DNA of 48,958 nt, from NCBI GenBank assembly GCA_018239765.1, contig JAFEGT010000015.1, positions 4,599 through 53,556 on the forward strand. Direction: 5' to 3'. A model generated the notes under the pieces. That model worked only from the letters and a program-made list of their open reading frames with translations, had not been told where the DNA came from and did not search any database. Positions 10,098 through 17,689 of this stretch are shown one piece after another. Numbering within the stretch: the first letter of the stretch is position 1; every line of letters starts with the position of its first letter. The translations under genes and the position numbers were made by a program. This DNA is from Verrucomicrobiota bacterium. Lineage in GTDB: Bacteria > Chlamydiota > Chlamydiia > Chlamydiales > FEN-1388.

Positions 10098-10111
10098 CGG
10101 CGTTTGCGCCG
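10098..10111 (+). terminator. Weak stem-loop after the S46 peptidase gene
   Basis: A 5-bp stem CGGCG/CGCCG with a TTTG loop is followed by AGTTTT, starting 10 nt after the stop codon and lying between two converging genes. The short stem and T-tract make this a tentative intrinsic terminator. Confidence 0.35.
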
Positions 10112-10140
10112 AGTTTTGCAAAAGACCCTCAAGATTAGGA

Positions 10141-10794
10141 CTAAGATGATGGAGAGGATGAAATGGTGATGTCCGTTTTACGTTTACTCAATACTTCCCC
10201 AGCATGTATCCACTTCTTATGAATGAGGATCCCGCCATTCAGTAGTAAATAATCTAAGGCAATAGCCGGATATAAATAGATAACCTCCAAATGCTTCAAA
10301 ATATCTTTTCCCGAGCCGCGATTTCTTTCCAAAGCATTTAATGAGGATTGGGAGATTTCGAATATTTTAGAAAATTCACGTGTGGTAAACCCTAATAAGT
10401 GTCTAAATTGAATCACGTCATCTACTGTGAATTTCCGCTCATAAATCGGGTAAAAAATAAACGAAGAAGGCCCTTTTCTTCCTATCGACGCTAATAGCAC
10501 GATTGTATCTTTCTCTTTTGGATCAATTCCCATACTCTCGCAATACTCAACATATGCTGGATTTTCATGCGATGGTATTCTATCAAGAAAGGAACCAAAC
10601 AGCTTTTCTGATTCAAAAGCACGCTGTGTCAAAGGGAATTCAGGTGCAAATGCAAGTGCATTTTTTGATACAAAATACGCATCATCATATATAAATACGT
10701 ACTTATTATCCTTTCTCTCTAACTTCCCTACATATATTCTAGTTTTTCTTTTCTCCAAAAATAGGGAAACTCCAATTATTTTAAACTGTCGCAT
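10141..10794 (-). CDS. HipS-like / HTH fusion protein (putative antitoxin of a HipT-type module)
   Basis: The 217-aa product joins two parts. Residues ~8-118 resemble the N-terminal subdomain 1 of HipA (the piece found free as HipS in hipBST systems): YVGKLERKDNKYVFIYDD, a Pro-containing core (FAPEFPLT), FLDRIPS and a closing GRKGPSSFIFYP. Residues ~123-175 form a Cro/C1-like helix-turn-helix (VIQFRHLLGFTTREFSKIF, then ISQSSLNALERNRG). A ~40-aa tail follows. It overlaps the upstream kinase gene by 19 nt on the same strand, so translation is probably coupled. By analogy with HipB/HipS it should bind both the kinase and the operators upstream of it. Seen: domain order and overlap. Inferred: antitoxin and autorepressor roles. 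Known hipBST loci carry separate hipB and hipS ahead of hipT; here they appear fused and placed last. Confidence 0.75.
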   Translation of the reverse strand: MRQFKIIGVSLFLEKRKTRIYVGKLERKDNKYVFIYDDAYFVSKNALAFAPEFPLTQRAFESEKLFGSFLDRIPSHENPAYVEYCESMGIDPKEKDTIVLLASIGRKGPSSFIFYPIYERKFTVDDVIQFRHLLGFTTREFSKIFEISQSSLNALERNRGSGKDILKHLEVIYLYPAIALDYLLLNGGILIHKKWIHAGEVLSKRKTDITISSSPSS

Positions 10795-11681
10795 AATTCC
10801 TGCTTCCTTTTGTTTATGAGACGCAATAGTGCACTTTTTCTTCGTTCACTCAAAAGCCCTGAGTTAATAGCAACATCAAGGTCGATTCCATTTAGGTTAT
10901 GTTGAAACTGTTCGATGACGTTTTCATATCCTAAACGCTGCCATTCTTTTACATAATCCTTCATGGAAGGCTCACTCGAGTGCTTAGTATAAACATAGCC
11001 TTTAGGTTGAAGATCTGCGCCTAAAAATGAGGCATCTTCAATACCAATAGCTGAAGGATTGTCATAAAATGGCGCAAGATGACTTCCCTTCGTCGAACGA
11101 ATAAGGCCCAGATTTCTGCCGTGACGGTCATTATTGCCTATAAGACTATCCGCCAGACTAAGGTACGCAAAGGCTTCTTGCTCGCTTCTTCTACCGGTTT
11201 GTTCCCCAATAATAGTAACAAGAGTTTCACAATTATATTGAGTTCCCTGCTTTACAAAGTGCCAGATATGGTCCAGAGTAGCAACCATGTAATCTTGCAT
11301 AAAATTTTTTGTCACAAAGCACATCTGATTTTCGGGAAACTGTATAAGAAAATGGTCAGGCACTGGAATTTTTAGCATTTTATATAACTTATTGCAGAGA
11401 AATTCCATCGCTGGTAGCTCAGGATACTCTGGTTGTTCTACTTTTAGGATATAACTAACCCCATTCAACCTAGAAGAATATTTTCTAAATTTGCCATGAA
11501 AGAAGCTTGAATTTGGAGTCTGTTTATCTTCTGTAGGTGCCTGAGACTGAGATTTCGCTGTAATATCAAGAAATTCATGTATCTGAGAAAGCCCAAACCA
11601 CTCTAAAAAGCATGTTGTATGAAGCCCATACACATTGTCACCATCGGCTCTCTGAGCGGCACATTTAAAACATATCGCCAT
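10776..11681 (-). CDS. HipT/HipA-type Ser/Thr kinase toxin
   Basis: This 301-aa kinase has the HipA C-terminal fold but lacks the HipA N1 subdomain, like HipT. At the N-terminus C4-x2-C7 and H21-x2-C24 form a possible zinc knuckle followed by EWFG; this resembles the start of HipT-type proteins. The ATP-binding lysine is likely K80 (YILKV). The catalytic loop is GNNDRHGRNLGLI (Asp185), and the metal-binding segment PFYDN (Asp207) plays the DFG role. The usual HipA/HipT glycine-loop segment (TGVQPKLS-like) is not recognisable; FFHGKFRKYSS stands in its place. Known HipA and HipT kinases phosphorylate aminoacyl-tRNA synthetases (GltX, TrpS); the target here is unknown. First gene of a two-gene operon with a consensus promoter and a good ribosome site (GGGGGAGG). 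It could instead be a domesticated regulator, given the altered loop. Confidence 0.8.
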   Translation of the reverse strand: MAICFKCAAQRADGDNVYGLHTTCFLEWFGLSQIHEFLDITAKSQSQAPTEDKQTPNSSFFHGKFRKYSSRLNGVSYILKVEQPEYPELPAMEFLCNKLYKMLKIPVPDHFLIQFPENQMCFVTKNFMQDYMVATLDHIWHFVKQGTQYNCETLVTIIGEQTGRRSEQEAFAYLSLADSLIGNNDRHGRNLGLIRSTKGSHLAPFYDNPSAIGIEDASFLGADLQPKGYVYTKHSSEPSMKDYVKEWQRLGYENVIEQFQHNLNGIDLDVAINSGLLSERRKSALLRLINKRKQELCDSLK

Positions 11682-11703
11682 CCCAACCTCCCCCTTTACT
11701 CTT

Positions 11704-11731
11704 ATTATATATTGACATTAATTTGTGTCAA
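11704..11731 (-). promoter_or_regulatory. Consensus sigma-70-type promoter of the hip-like operon
   Basis: On the minus strand a perfect -35 (TTGACA, plus coordinates 11726-11731) and a perfect -10 (TATAAT, 11704-11709) are separated by 16 bp, with the kinase ATG about 23 nt further downstream. The first operator-like repeat covers the -35 and most of the spacer, an arrangement expected for autorepression. Such a consensus promoter is uncommon elsewhere in the window. Confidence 0.75.
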
Positions 11732-11785
11732 TCTAAAATTGACAGTTTTTTGCGTCATATTTATATTGGCGCAAATTTGCGTCAT
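11712..11785. promoter_or_regulatory. Three 20-bp operator-like repeats, 27 bp apart
   Basis: Three related sites start at 11712, 11739 and 11766: TTGACATTAATTTGTGTCAA, TTGACAGTTTTTTGCGTCAT and TTGGCGCAAATTTGCGTCAT. All fit TTGRC-N10-GTCAW, and the third approaches a full palindrome (TTGRCGCAAATTTGCGYCAA). The start-to-start distance is exactly 27 bp in both cases. They lie just upstream of the HipT-like gene and overlap its promoter. Seen: sequences, spacing and position. Inferred: binding sites for the HTH domain encoded by the second gene. Confidence 0.7.
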
Positions 11786-11934
11786 GAAATGGGCCGGCTC
11801 CTTTCATTCCTTCTTGAGAAGGAAACTCTTTACTTTTCTTTCCTTGTCTGGCGTGATAGTGAGTAAAGCATCATTTCTGCTTTAGCTTGACTTATATATA
11901 TTAAAGTTTTATTGGTCGAAAAAATGGGGTCTTC

Positions 11935-13173
11935 ATGAAGCATATTAGCAATGAATCATTCGCAGCGATTGCCGATTTACAGCCAAATGAAATGCTAGAG
12001 CGTAAAGATCAGGGTGATTCAGTTACCATTGTTCGTGTTGATAAATCAACAGTTTCTTGGGGATATAAATTTTTAGCCTTCTTTGGATGCGGCCCTTATA
12101 GACTCAGAGGAATAACCTCCCTCTTTCAAGAGGCCTTAAAAGAACATAATCCAGCTTTATCTTCCGATGTAGTAAAAAAATTAAATGAAAGAATTTCGAG
12201 TTTTAACAATCGAGGGTTACGGAAGTATTTTAGCTTCTTGCAAATAGGTTCGCTTGATTCCACTTCACAGAAAATTACTCCCTCGGCATCAAAGCCTAAG
12301 GTCGCAAAGGACCCCCTGTCCGCTGATGAATATGAGAAGAAAGTGGATGCCTTCATCGATAGGCTTAATGAAAGTGCCGATTGGGGCGGTGGCGGCCCTC
12401 GAATGCCGAGATTTGATAAAAATACTCTGAAAGAAAGCATTTTGAATGGGACGTTAGTTATTGATAAAAGACTTAGATTCATACCTCCTGAAATTGGAGA
12501 TCTCATCTCATTAAGAGAGTTGACTTTCAGGGATCATTGGGGTGTTGGAGACTCACCACTACCCGCTGAGCTTGGCAATCTTAAGAATTTAAAGTCCTTA
12601 ACATTTGAGAAGTATACTGAATTATACGACATTCCTGATGTGATCGGCGAACTTTCGGCTTTAGAGTCCTTAACCATCAAAACCGAAAAATCCCTGGAGA
12701 TCACCTCAAAAATTGGAAACCTCAAAGAACTGCGCGATTTAACAATCAAAGGCGCAGAAGTATATTTGCCTCAAGAGATTGGAAATTGCACAAAATTACA
12801 GCATTTAACAATAAAAGCGAGTGCTGGTTCCTATCTGCCACCTGAAATTGCACAGTGCACAGAATTACAGAAATTAAATCTTCTTGGTTATAGCGCAAGA
12901 GAGATCCCCCCTGATATTGGAAACTGCAAGAAATTGACGCATCTTAGGCTGGAATGCTTAGCAGAAGAGCTCCCAGATTCGTTATGGAACCTTACAAACT
13001 TGGTGGAGTTACACATTCACGGGAATTTTCGTAGCGTTTCTTCTAAAGTTGAACAGCTCACTGCATTACAACACCTAAGCATTCATTCCAAATATGTAAG
13101 CAATAAGGATCTTCCCTCATCGATTTCCACACTGCCAAAGTTGCAAACACTCGACCTTCAAACTCACAGTTAG
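11935..13173 (+). CDS. Leucine-rich-repeat protein, candidate effector
   Basis: The 412-aa product has a non-repeat N-terminal third (about residues 1-165, with a hydrophobic patch WGYKFLAFFGCGPYRL). About ten leucine-rich repeats of ~22-23 aa follow, of the form LPxEIGNCxxLxxLxI (for example LPQEIGNCTKLQHLTI, then IPPDIGNCKKLTHLRL). No signal peptide or catalytic domain is visible, and there is no IpaH/SspH-type E3 ligase region. LRR proteins of this build are frequent among effectors of amoeba-associated bacteria and mediate protein binding, so delivery into the host is plausible but unproven. It is more A/T-rich than its neighbours and sits beside the hip-like module, which may point to acquisition. 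The ATG is preceded by GGGG at five bases. Confidence 0.8.
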   Translation: MKHISNESFAAIADLQPNEMLERKDQGDSVTIVRVDKSTVSWGYKFLAFFGCGPYRLRGITSLFQEALKEHNPALSSDVVKKLNERISSFNNRGLRKYFSFLQIGSLDSTSQKITPSASKPKVAKDPLSADEYEKKVDAFIDRLNESADWGGGGPRMPRFDKNTLKESILNGTLVIDKRLRFIPPEIGDLISLRELTFRDHWGVGDSPLPAELGNLKNLKSLTFEKYTELYDIPDVIGELSALESLTIKTEKSLEITSKIGNLKELRDLTIKGAEVYLPQEIGNCTKLQHLTIKASAGSYLPPEIAQCTELQKLNLLGYSAREIPPDIGNCKKLTHLRLECLAEELPDSLWNLTNLVELHIHGNFRSVSSKVEQLTALQHLSIHSKYVSNKDLPSSISTLPKLQTLDLQTHS

Positions 13174-13291
13174 AAGAGGCCAATCAAAAAGCCACCATCA
13201 CCGAAAAACCTACCTTTTTACCTTTACATTAAAAGGGCCCCTTTCACAGAAAAGTGGTGCCCTAACACATTGATTACACTGAGAGAGAAAT

Positions 13292-13477
13292 TAAACAAGA
13301 TAGGCAGGATCGGCTAAAGCCGGCAGGATAAGCAGGATTCAAGCTAAGCAGGATTCAAGCTAAGCAAGTTTACAGAATAATAATCCTCTTACAAAGACCT
13401 TGAGAACCCGGAGACTAAAGGCCCGACTTCATCCATCTTGCCTATCCTGCCGCTGCAAGCGATCCTGCGCATCTTGT
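13292..13477. repeat. Inverted pair of CAGGAT-word repeats in a convergent gap
   Basis: The 338-nt space between the converging LRR and FAD-enzyme genes holds no ORF. It contains an element built from CAGGATCGGC, GCCGGCAGGATAAGCAGGATT (13292-13340) and an inverted relative (13434-13476, ATCTTGCCTATCCTGCC then GATCCTGCGCATCTTGT). Next to the first arm a 16-nt unit (AGCAGGATTCAAGCTA) is repeated in tandem at 13331 and 13347. The first copy matches the repeat at the left window edge in inverse orientation. The rest of the gap (13174-13290 and 13478-13511) shows no clear signal. It may fold in transcripts from both sides. Confidence 0.65.
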
Positions 13478-13511
13478 TATTATTGACCACAGACCAAATG
13501 TGTCTATGACC

Positions 13512-14678
13512 CTAACCTGGGCGAAGTTTACGAGGAACAAAGAAGGTTGCGATGGAAGTAAATACCTGCCGCACAACGCTTATGACCTTTTTTATTGCAT
13601 CGCTGATTCGAGAGATAAAACCTACAAATCGTTGCGAAAGGTTGATGCCTTTGTTTTTGAGCAGAATTGCTGAGCGTTCCTCGCGAAACATGTTTACAGT
13701 CGCCTTCTCATAACCCTTGTAGGCGTCTTCAGTGCCTTTTTCAACCGCTTGAACGAGAAGTGCTGCCTCTTTTAAGCCCTTGTTAAAGCCGCGCTGCAGG
13801 ATAAGCCCTGAATTTGCATCACCTACAAAAAGCACATCCTTGCCTTCACTCTTCACATAACTTTGATCGTTGCGATAAATCGCAAGTTCAACAGTAGCAA
13901 TCTGCTCTTGGCTGATGTTCCCATCACGCGTTTCAACCTTCGCTTTGTAGCGCATCATCGCGTTGTATACTTTCTGGACGCGCTCATCGCGAGATCCGAG
14001 CTCTTTAAGCTCTGTAAAATTCCAGGCATTTCCATACACACCCTTATTGTTTACTCGCATAGCATCATAGGTCTCTTTGTCAACAAACATAAGAAATGTT
14101 GCAGACTTATCTTCAGCTGTTGGATGACGGTTAACAAGTTCAACACCGATATGACCTGTTTTTGATGCTTCCTTAGTGGCTTCTTTATACCCACGAGGCC
14201 GTGTAGAGCCTGAGGTTTGAAATTTAAGCTCCACCATGTACTGCATTGACTCTTCATCTACCCGCGGAATATTGAGCGCTTCGCGCACACTGCTTTTGGC
14301 GCCATCGGCTGCAATAATGCAGTCGGCAGCCTGCAAAACCTTATTTGTTGTGATATCGCCTTTTTTATACTCATGGGTTGCATCGCGTAAAACTGTAACA
14401 CCCATTTTTTCTGCTTGATCGGCAAGCGCTTTTTCAATCTGGTTGGTACGGACAAAACCGCCCTTCCAGCCCTTAAAAATGGCCTGAAGCTCGTGATTGT
14501 CGTTAAGTAATTTGCTAATCTCTTTAATGGAGTCTGCGCTAACTGAAAGGCCGTGACTACGCTTAGCCTCTTTACGCTTATCAAGAACAGTAATGTTATA
14601 GGTAGGATTACGCGCTTTTAATAAACACGCAGTTGTAATTCCTATGGGACCGGCACCAATAATAGCTATATTTTTCAT
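13512..14678 (-). CDS. FAD-dependent monooxygenase-like protein with basic amphipathic tail
   Basis: The 388-aa protein has the PHBH/UbiH-type flavoprotein layout. An N-terminal Rossmann loop GAGPIG (residues 8-13) ends in the acidic ...ITVLDKR strand. The middle motif is IIAADGAKSSVR (DG motif), and LFVGDANSG near residue 284 is the second FAD motif. It should bind FAD and may hydroxylate an aromatic or protein substrate using NAD(P)H. The last ~35 residues (FISRISDAIKKVISVVRQVF, then TSIATFFVP and KLRPG) are amphipathic to hydrophobic and basic, unlike small soluble hydroxylases, so membrane attachment is inferred. C. trachomatis has one predicted monooxygenase of this family (CT148, annotated mhpA). 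The substrate is unknown; host-directed activity similar to MICAL oxidases is only speculation. Confidence 0.8.
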   Translation of the reverse strand: MKNIAIIGAGPIGITTACLLKARNPTYNITVLDKRKEAKRSHGLSVSADSIKEISKLLNDNHELQAIFKGWKGGFVRTNQIEKALADQAEKMGVTVLRDATHEYKKGDITTNKVLQAADCIIAADGAKSSVREALNIPRVDEESMQYMVELKFQTSGSTRPRGYKEATKEASKTGHIGVELVNRHPTAEDKSATFLMFVDKETYDAMRVNNKGVYGNAWNFTELKELGSRDERVQKVYNAMMRYKAKVETRDGNISQEQIATVELAIYRNDQSYVKSEGKDVLFVGDANSGLILQRGFNKGLKEAALLVQAVEKGTEDAYKGYEKATVNMFREERSAILLKNKGINLSQRFVGFISRISDAIKKVISVVRQVFTSIATFFVPRKLRPG

Positions 14679-14718
14679 GGAACGTATTATATCTTATTTA
14701 TTCCTAAAATTCAATCCC

Positions 14719-14747
14719 TTTACAAAACAATTAAAATAGTGTATAGT
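14719..14747 (+). promoter_or_regulatory. Predicted sigma-70-type promoter for the Cys-cluster protein
   Basis: TTTACA (14719-14724), a 17-bp spacer and TATAGT (14742-14747) each match five of six consensus bases. They lie 25 nt upstream of the GTG start in the gap between divergent genes. Confidence 0.6.
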
Positions 14748-14772
14748 AAATTAGTTCTCATAAAAGGCTACC

Positions 14773-15204
14773 GTGACTTCTCAAGACCCTGCACTTCCCT
14801 GGTATAAAGAGGGACTTCGATTCAAATGCACCGAATGCGGCAAATGCTGCACTGGCGCTCCCGGATTTGTCTGGATCACCCAAGAAGAAATGGAGGCTAT
14901 GGCACGTCATTTAGCTATCTCTGTTGATCTTTTTAAGCGCAGGTATGTGCGCATACGAAATAACCGCCTATGCCTTGTTGAAAAGAAATCAGAAAACAAT
15001 GCCTGCATTTTTTTAGAGGGCAAAAGGTGTCAGATTTATCAGGTGCGTCCTAAACAGTGTAGGACCTTTCCCTGGTGGAAAGAAAATCTTCATTCTGAAG
15101 AGAGCTGGAATGTTGCGGCTCGAGACTGCGAAGGCATCAACGACGAGGCGCCGATTGTTCCATTAAGTCAAATCACTGAGCAGCTAGAAAAATCTCACAC
15201 CTAG
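14773..15204 (+). CDS. YkgJ-family cysteine-cluster protein
   Basis: The 143-aa protein begins with GTG in the best frame; a purine-rich AAAAGG lies 6 nt upstream. Near the N-terminus it carries the family hallmark FKCTECGKCC (C-x2-C-x2-CC). Further Cys residues lie in NACIFLEGKRCQIYQVRP and KQCRTFPWW, the usual C..C..RPxxCRxFPWW end. The family is thought to bind zinc or an iron-sulfur cluster; no precise function is established. It stands alone between divergent and convergent neighbours with its own promoter, and its stop codon lies inside the terminator stem. Confidence 0.88.
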   Translation: MTSQDPALPWYKEGLRFKCTECGKCCTGAPGFVWITQEEMEAMARHLAISVDLFKRRYVRIRNNRLCLVEKKSENNACIFLEGKRCQIYQVRPKQCRTFPWWKENLHSEESWNVAARDCEGINDEAPIVPLSQITEQLEKSHT

Positions 15205-15222
15205 CCCTGAGGCTAGGTGTGA
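15195..15222. terminator. Perfect 12-bp stem terminator shared by convergent genes
   Basis: TCACACCTAGCC, loop CTGA, then GGCTAGGTGTGA form a perfect 12-bp stem. It spans the stop codon of the Cys-cluster gene and lies 26 nt beyond the dnaK stop on the other strand. No long T-tract follows on the plus strand (AATAATTT), while on the minus strand the stem is followed by GATTTTT. It could terminate both transcripts, most convincingly dnaK. Confidence 0.7.
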
Positions 15223-15248
15223 AATAATTTCATCTACTTGTCTTGAAT

Positions 15249-17180
15249 CTACTTATCTTCGTCTTTATCGATAATTTCGACTTCAGCATCTTCGATGGTG
15301 TTGTCATCCTTAGGTGTAGATTGAGCCTCTGCACCAGGTTGAGGGTTACCATTTGGCGCTGCCTGGGCTTGAGCCTTAGACATTGCCTCGCCGATATGCT
15401 GCATATGCTCTTCAAGCTCAGTACGAGCCTGCTTTATGCGGTTAAGATCGTCAGATTCTAGCGCCTTTTTGGCGTTGTCGATCTTTTCCTGAACGCTATT
15501 GGCAATTTCGCTTGGGATCTTATCCTTATAGTCACGAAGAGCCTTTTCAGCACTAAAGACAACAGAATCGCACTGATTCTTCACTTCAACGCTCTCTTTA
15601 CGCTTCTTATCCTCTTCAGCGTGAAGCTCTGCATCTTTGATGATGTTTTTGATTTCAGCTTCATCAAGACCAGACTTCGCCTGAATGCGGATTTTCTGCT
15701 CTTTACCTGTTGAAAGATCCTTCGCATGCACGTGCAAAATACCATCAGCGTCAATGTCAAACGACACTTCAATCTGCGGCATACCGCGTGGTGCTGGAGG
15801 AATATCAGACAGGTCAAATCGGCCAATTTCTTTGTTTTGATCAGCCATCGGACGCTCACCCTGCATAATGCGGATCGTTACAGCTGTCTGGTTGTCGCCA
15901 GCAGTTGAAAAGACCTGCTTTTTCTGCGTTGGAATGGTTGTGTTGCGCTCGATAATTGGCGTCATCACGCCGCCTAAAGTCTCAATACCAAGTGTAAGCG
16001 GTGTTACGTCAAGAAGAAGGATGTCCTTTACCTCTCCTGCCAACACGCCGCCTTGGATCGCTGCACCTATAGCTACCGCTTCATCAGGGTTAACACTCTT
16101 GTTTGGCTCTTTACCAAAGATAGAGCGTACAACTTCCTGTACAGCAGGCATACGTGTCATACCACCCACTAAGATCGCCTCTTTGATGTCATCTTTTGTA
16201 AGACCGGCATCTTTTAGCGCCTTAAGGCATGGCTCACGTGTGCGCTCAATCAGATCATGTGTGAGCGATTCAAGCTTAGCACGTGTTAGTGTCATCGTAA
16301 GGTGTTTTGGACCTGACGCATCCATGGTAATAAACGGCTGGTTGATCTCTGTTGTTGTGGTACCTGAAAGCTCAATTTTGGCCTTTTCTGCCGCATCGCG
16401 TAAGCGCTGTACAGCCATTTTGTCTTTACGTAGATCGATACCAGACTCTTTTTTATACTCGTCGATCAGCCAGTTTAAAATAACAGCATCAAAATCATCA
16501 CCACCAAGGTGCGTGTCGCCGTTTGTGGAAAGCACTTCGATAACGCCATCGCCAATTTCAAGGATGGAAATATCAAACGTACCGCCGCCAAGGTCAAATA
16601 CGGCAATCTTCTTTGCTTCATGCTGCTTGTCAAGACCATACGCAAGGGCTGCGGCTGTTGGCTCTGGGATAATACGACGTACATTCAAACCTGCAATGCG
16701 ACCCGCATCTTTTGTAGACTGACGCTGAGCATCGTTAAAGTAGGCAGGAACGGTAATTACCGCTTCTGTCACCTTTTCGCCAAGATAGGCTTCTGCTGTC
16801 TCTTTCATCTTGATAAGCACGTATGAAGCCACCTCTTCAGGTGTAATCACCTTACCAGCAACTTCAAAGGCAGCATTGCCATTTTGGCCTGCTACCACTT
16901 TGTACGATACGATCTTTGCTTCTTCACCAACTTCAGAAAATTTACGACCTATAAAGCGCTTTGCTGAGTAGATAGTGTTTTCTGAGTTTGTAATCGATTG
17001 ACGCTTTGCAGGAATACCTACAAGACGCTCATCACCTTTAAAAGCAACCACAGAGGGTGTCGTGCGTGAGCCTTCTGCAGAAGGGATAACAACAGGCTGT
17101 CCTCCTTCCATAATGGCAACACACGAGTTTGTGGTTCCTAGGTCGATACCAATTATTCGCTGTTTTTTAGTTTCTGACAT
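15249..17180 (-). CDS. dnaK: Chaperone DnaK (Hsp70)
   Basis: The 643-aa cytosolic Hsp70 folds and rescues proteins with DnaJ and GrpE. The N-terminus [17 protein letters not shown] binds ATP phosphates. [12 protein letters not shown]-type (here [12 protein letters not shown]) and [13 protein letters not shown] are the other actin-fold signatures. The substrate domain follows [12 protein letters not shown] and ends in a helical lid. The acidic tail finishes [12 protein letters not shown], a form of the usual EEVD-like end. Length is typical. It lies 11 nt after grpE with ribosome site AGGAG, as the last gene of hrcA-grpE-dnaK, the order found across Chlamydiota. Confidence 0.98.
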   Translation of the reverse strand: MSETKKQRIIGIDLGTTNSCVAIMEGGQPVVIPSAEGSRTTPSVVAFKGDERLVGIPAKRQSITNSENTIYSAKRFIGRKFSEVGEEAKIVSYKVVAGQNGNAAFEVAGKVITPEEVASYVLIKMKETAEAYLGEKVTEAVITVPAYFNDAQRQSTKDAGRIAGLNVRRIIPEPTAAALAYGLDKQHEAKKIAVFDLGGGTFDISILEIGDGVIEVLSTNGDTHLGGDDFDAVILNWLIDEYKKESGIDLRKDKMAVQRLRDAAEKAKIELSGTTTTEINQPFITMDASGPKHLTMTLTRAKLESLTHDLIERTREPCLKALKDAGLTKDDIKEAILVGGMTRMPAVQEVVRSIFGKEPNKSVNPDEAVAIGAAIQGGVLAGEVKDILLLDVTPLTLGIETLGGVMTPIIERNTTIPTQKKQVFSTAGDNQTAVTIRIMQGERPMADQNKEIGRFDLSDIPPAPRGMPQIEVSFDIDADGILHVHAKDLSTGKEQKIRIQAKSGLDEAEIKNIIKDAELHAEEDKKRKESVEVKNQCDSVVFSAEKALRDYKDKIPSEIANSVQEKIDNAKKALESDDLNRIKQARTELEEHMQHIGEAMSKAQAQAAPNGNPQPGAEAQSTPKDDNTIEDAEVEIIDKDEDK

Positions 17181-17191
17181 ACTGTTTTCTC

Positions 17192-17689
17192 CTACTTTTC
17201 TTTTGGTGCTGTGGCAACTTTTACTTTTGCTGGGCGTATTACACGGGTGCCCATCTTATAGCCACGGGTAAATTCTTGTGTCACAGTCCCTTCACTAAAG
17301 GCTGTGGTCTCTTCTGTCTCTATTGCCTCATGTAGATGAGGGTCAAACATCTCGCCAACGGCTTCATAGGTCGAAATGCCGTTGTCCTGTATCACTTGCT
17401 TTAGCTGCTGCAAGATCATTCTAAAGCCTATTGCCCAATGCTTTACATCATCAGAGGCATTTTGAGAGGCATTAAGTGCCTGCTCAAAGTGATCAAGAGG
17501 CTGTAAAAAGTCGAGTACGACGTCTTGTATCGCGTAGCTTTGCGACTCTATCTTCTCTTTCTGCAGGCGCTTACGGGTATTTTCAGTTTCTGCAAGAGCT
17601 CGAAAGTATTTATCTTTAAATTCGGCAAGCTCTACTTTAAGCTTCTCCATCTCGTCAGGAACGGCTTCTGGAGGCTGTTCTGTTGTCAT
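17192..17689 (-). CDS. grpE: Nucleotide exchange factor GrpE
   Basis: The 165-aa GrpE releases ADP from DnaK. A charged N-terminal segment leads into the long dimerising helix ([20 protein letters not shown]). The beta domain follows, with the conserved stretch [17 protein letters not shown], then [21 protein letters not shown] near the end. The ATG overlaps the hrcA stop by 4 nt (ATGA), which indicates translational coupling. It shares the CIRCE-controlled promoter ahead of hrcA. Confidence 0.96.
   Translation of the reverse strand: MTTEQPPEAVPDEMEKLKVELAEFKDKYFRALAETENTRKRLQKEKIESQSYAIQDVVLDFLQPLDHFEQALNASQNASDDVKHWAIGFRMILQQLKQVIQDNGISTYEAVGEMFDPHLHEAIETEETTAFSEGTVTQEFTRGYKMGTRVIRPAKVKVATAPKEK

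Noticed and set aside
11619-11885. Plus-strand 88-codon frame over the hip-like promoter
   Set aside because: It overlaps the operator array and the kinase start in antisense; composition is not protein-like.
10141-13173. Prophage or transposon carrying the hip-like module and LRR gene
   Set aside because: No integrase, transposase, tRNA gene or clear direct repeats flank the segment.
13225-13245. Possible terminator AAAGGG/CCCTTT after the LRR gene
   Set aside because: The palindrome has no loop, so it cannot form a usual hairpin, and no T-tract follows.
15868-16722. Long antisense frame (284 codons) inside dnaK
   Set aside because: An antisense shadow of a highly conserved gene with strong codon bias; no independent signals.
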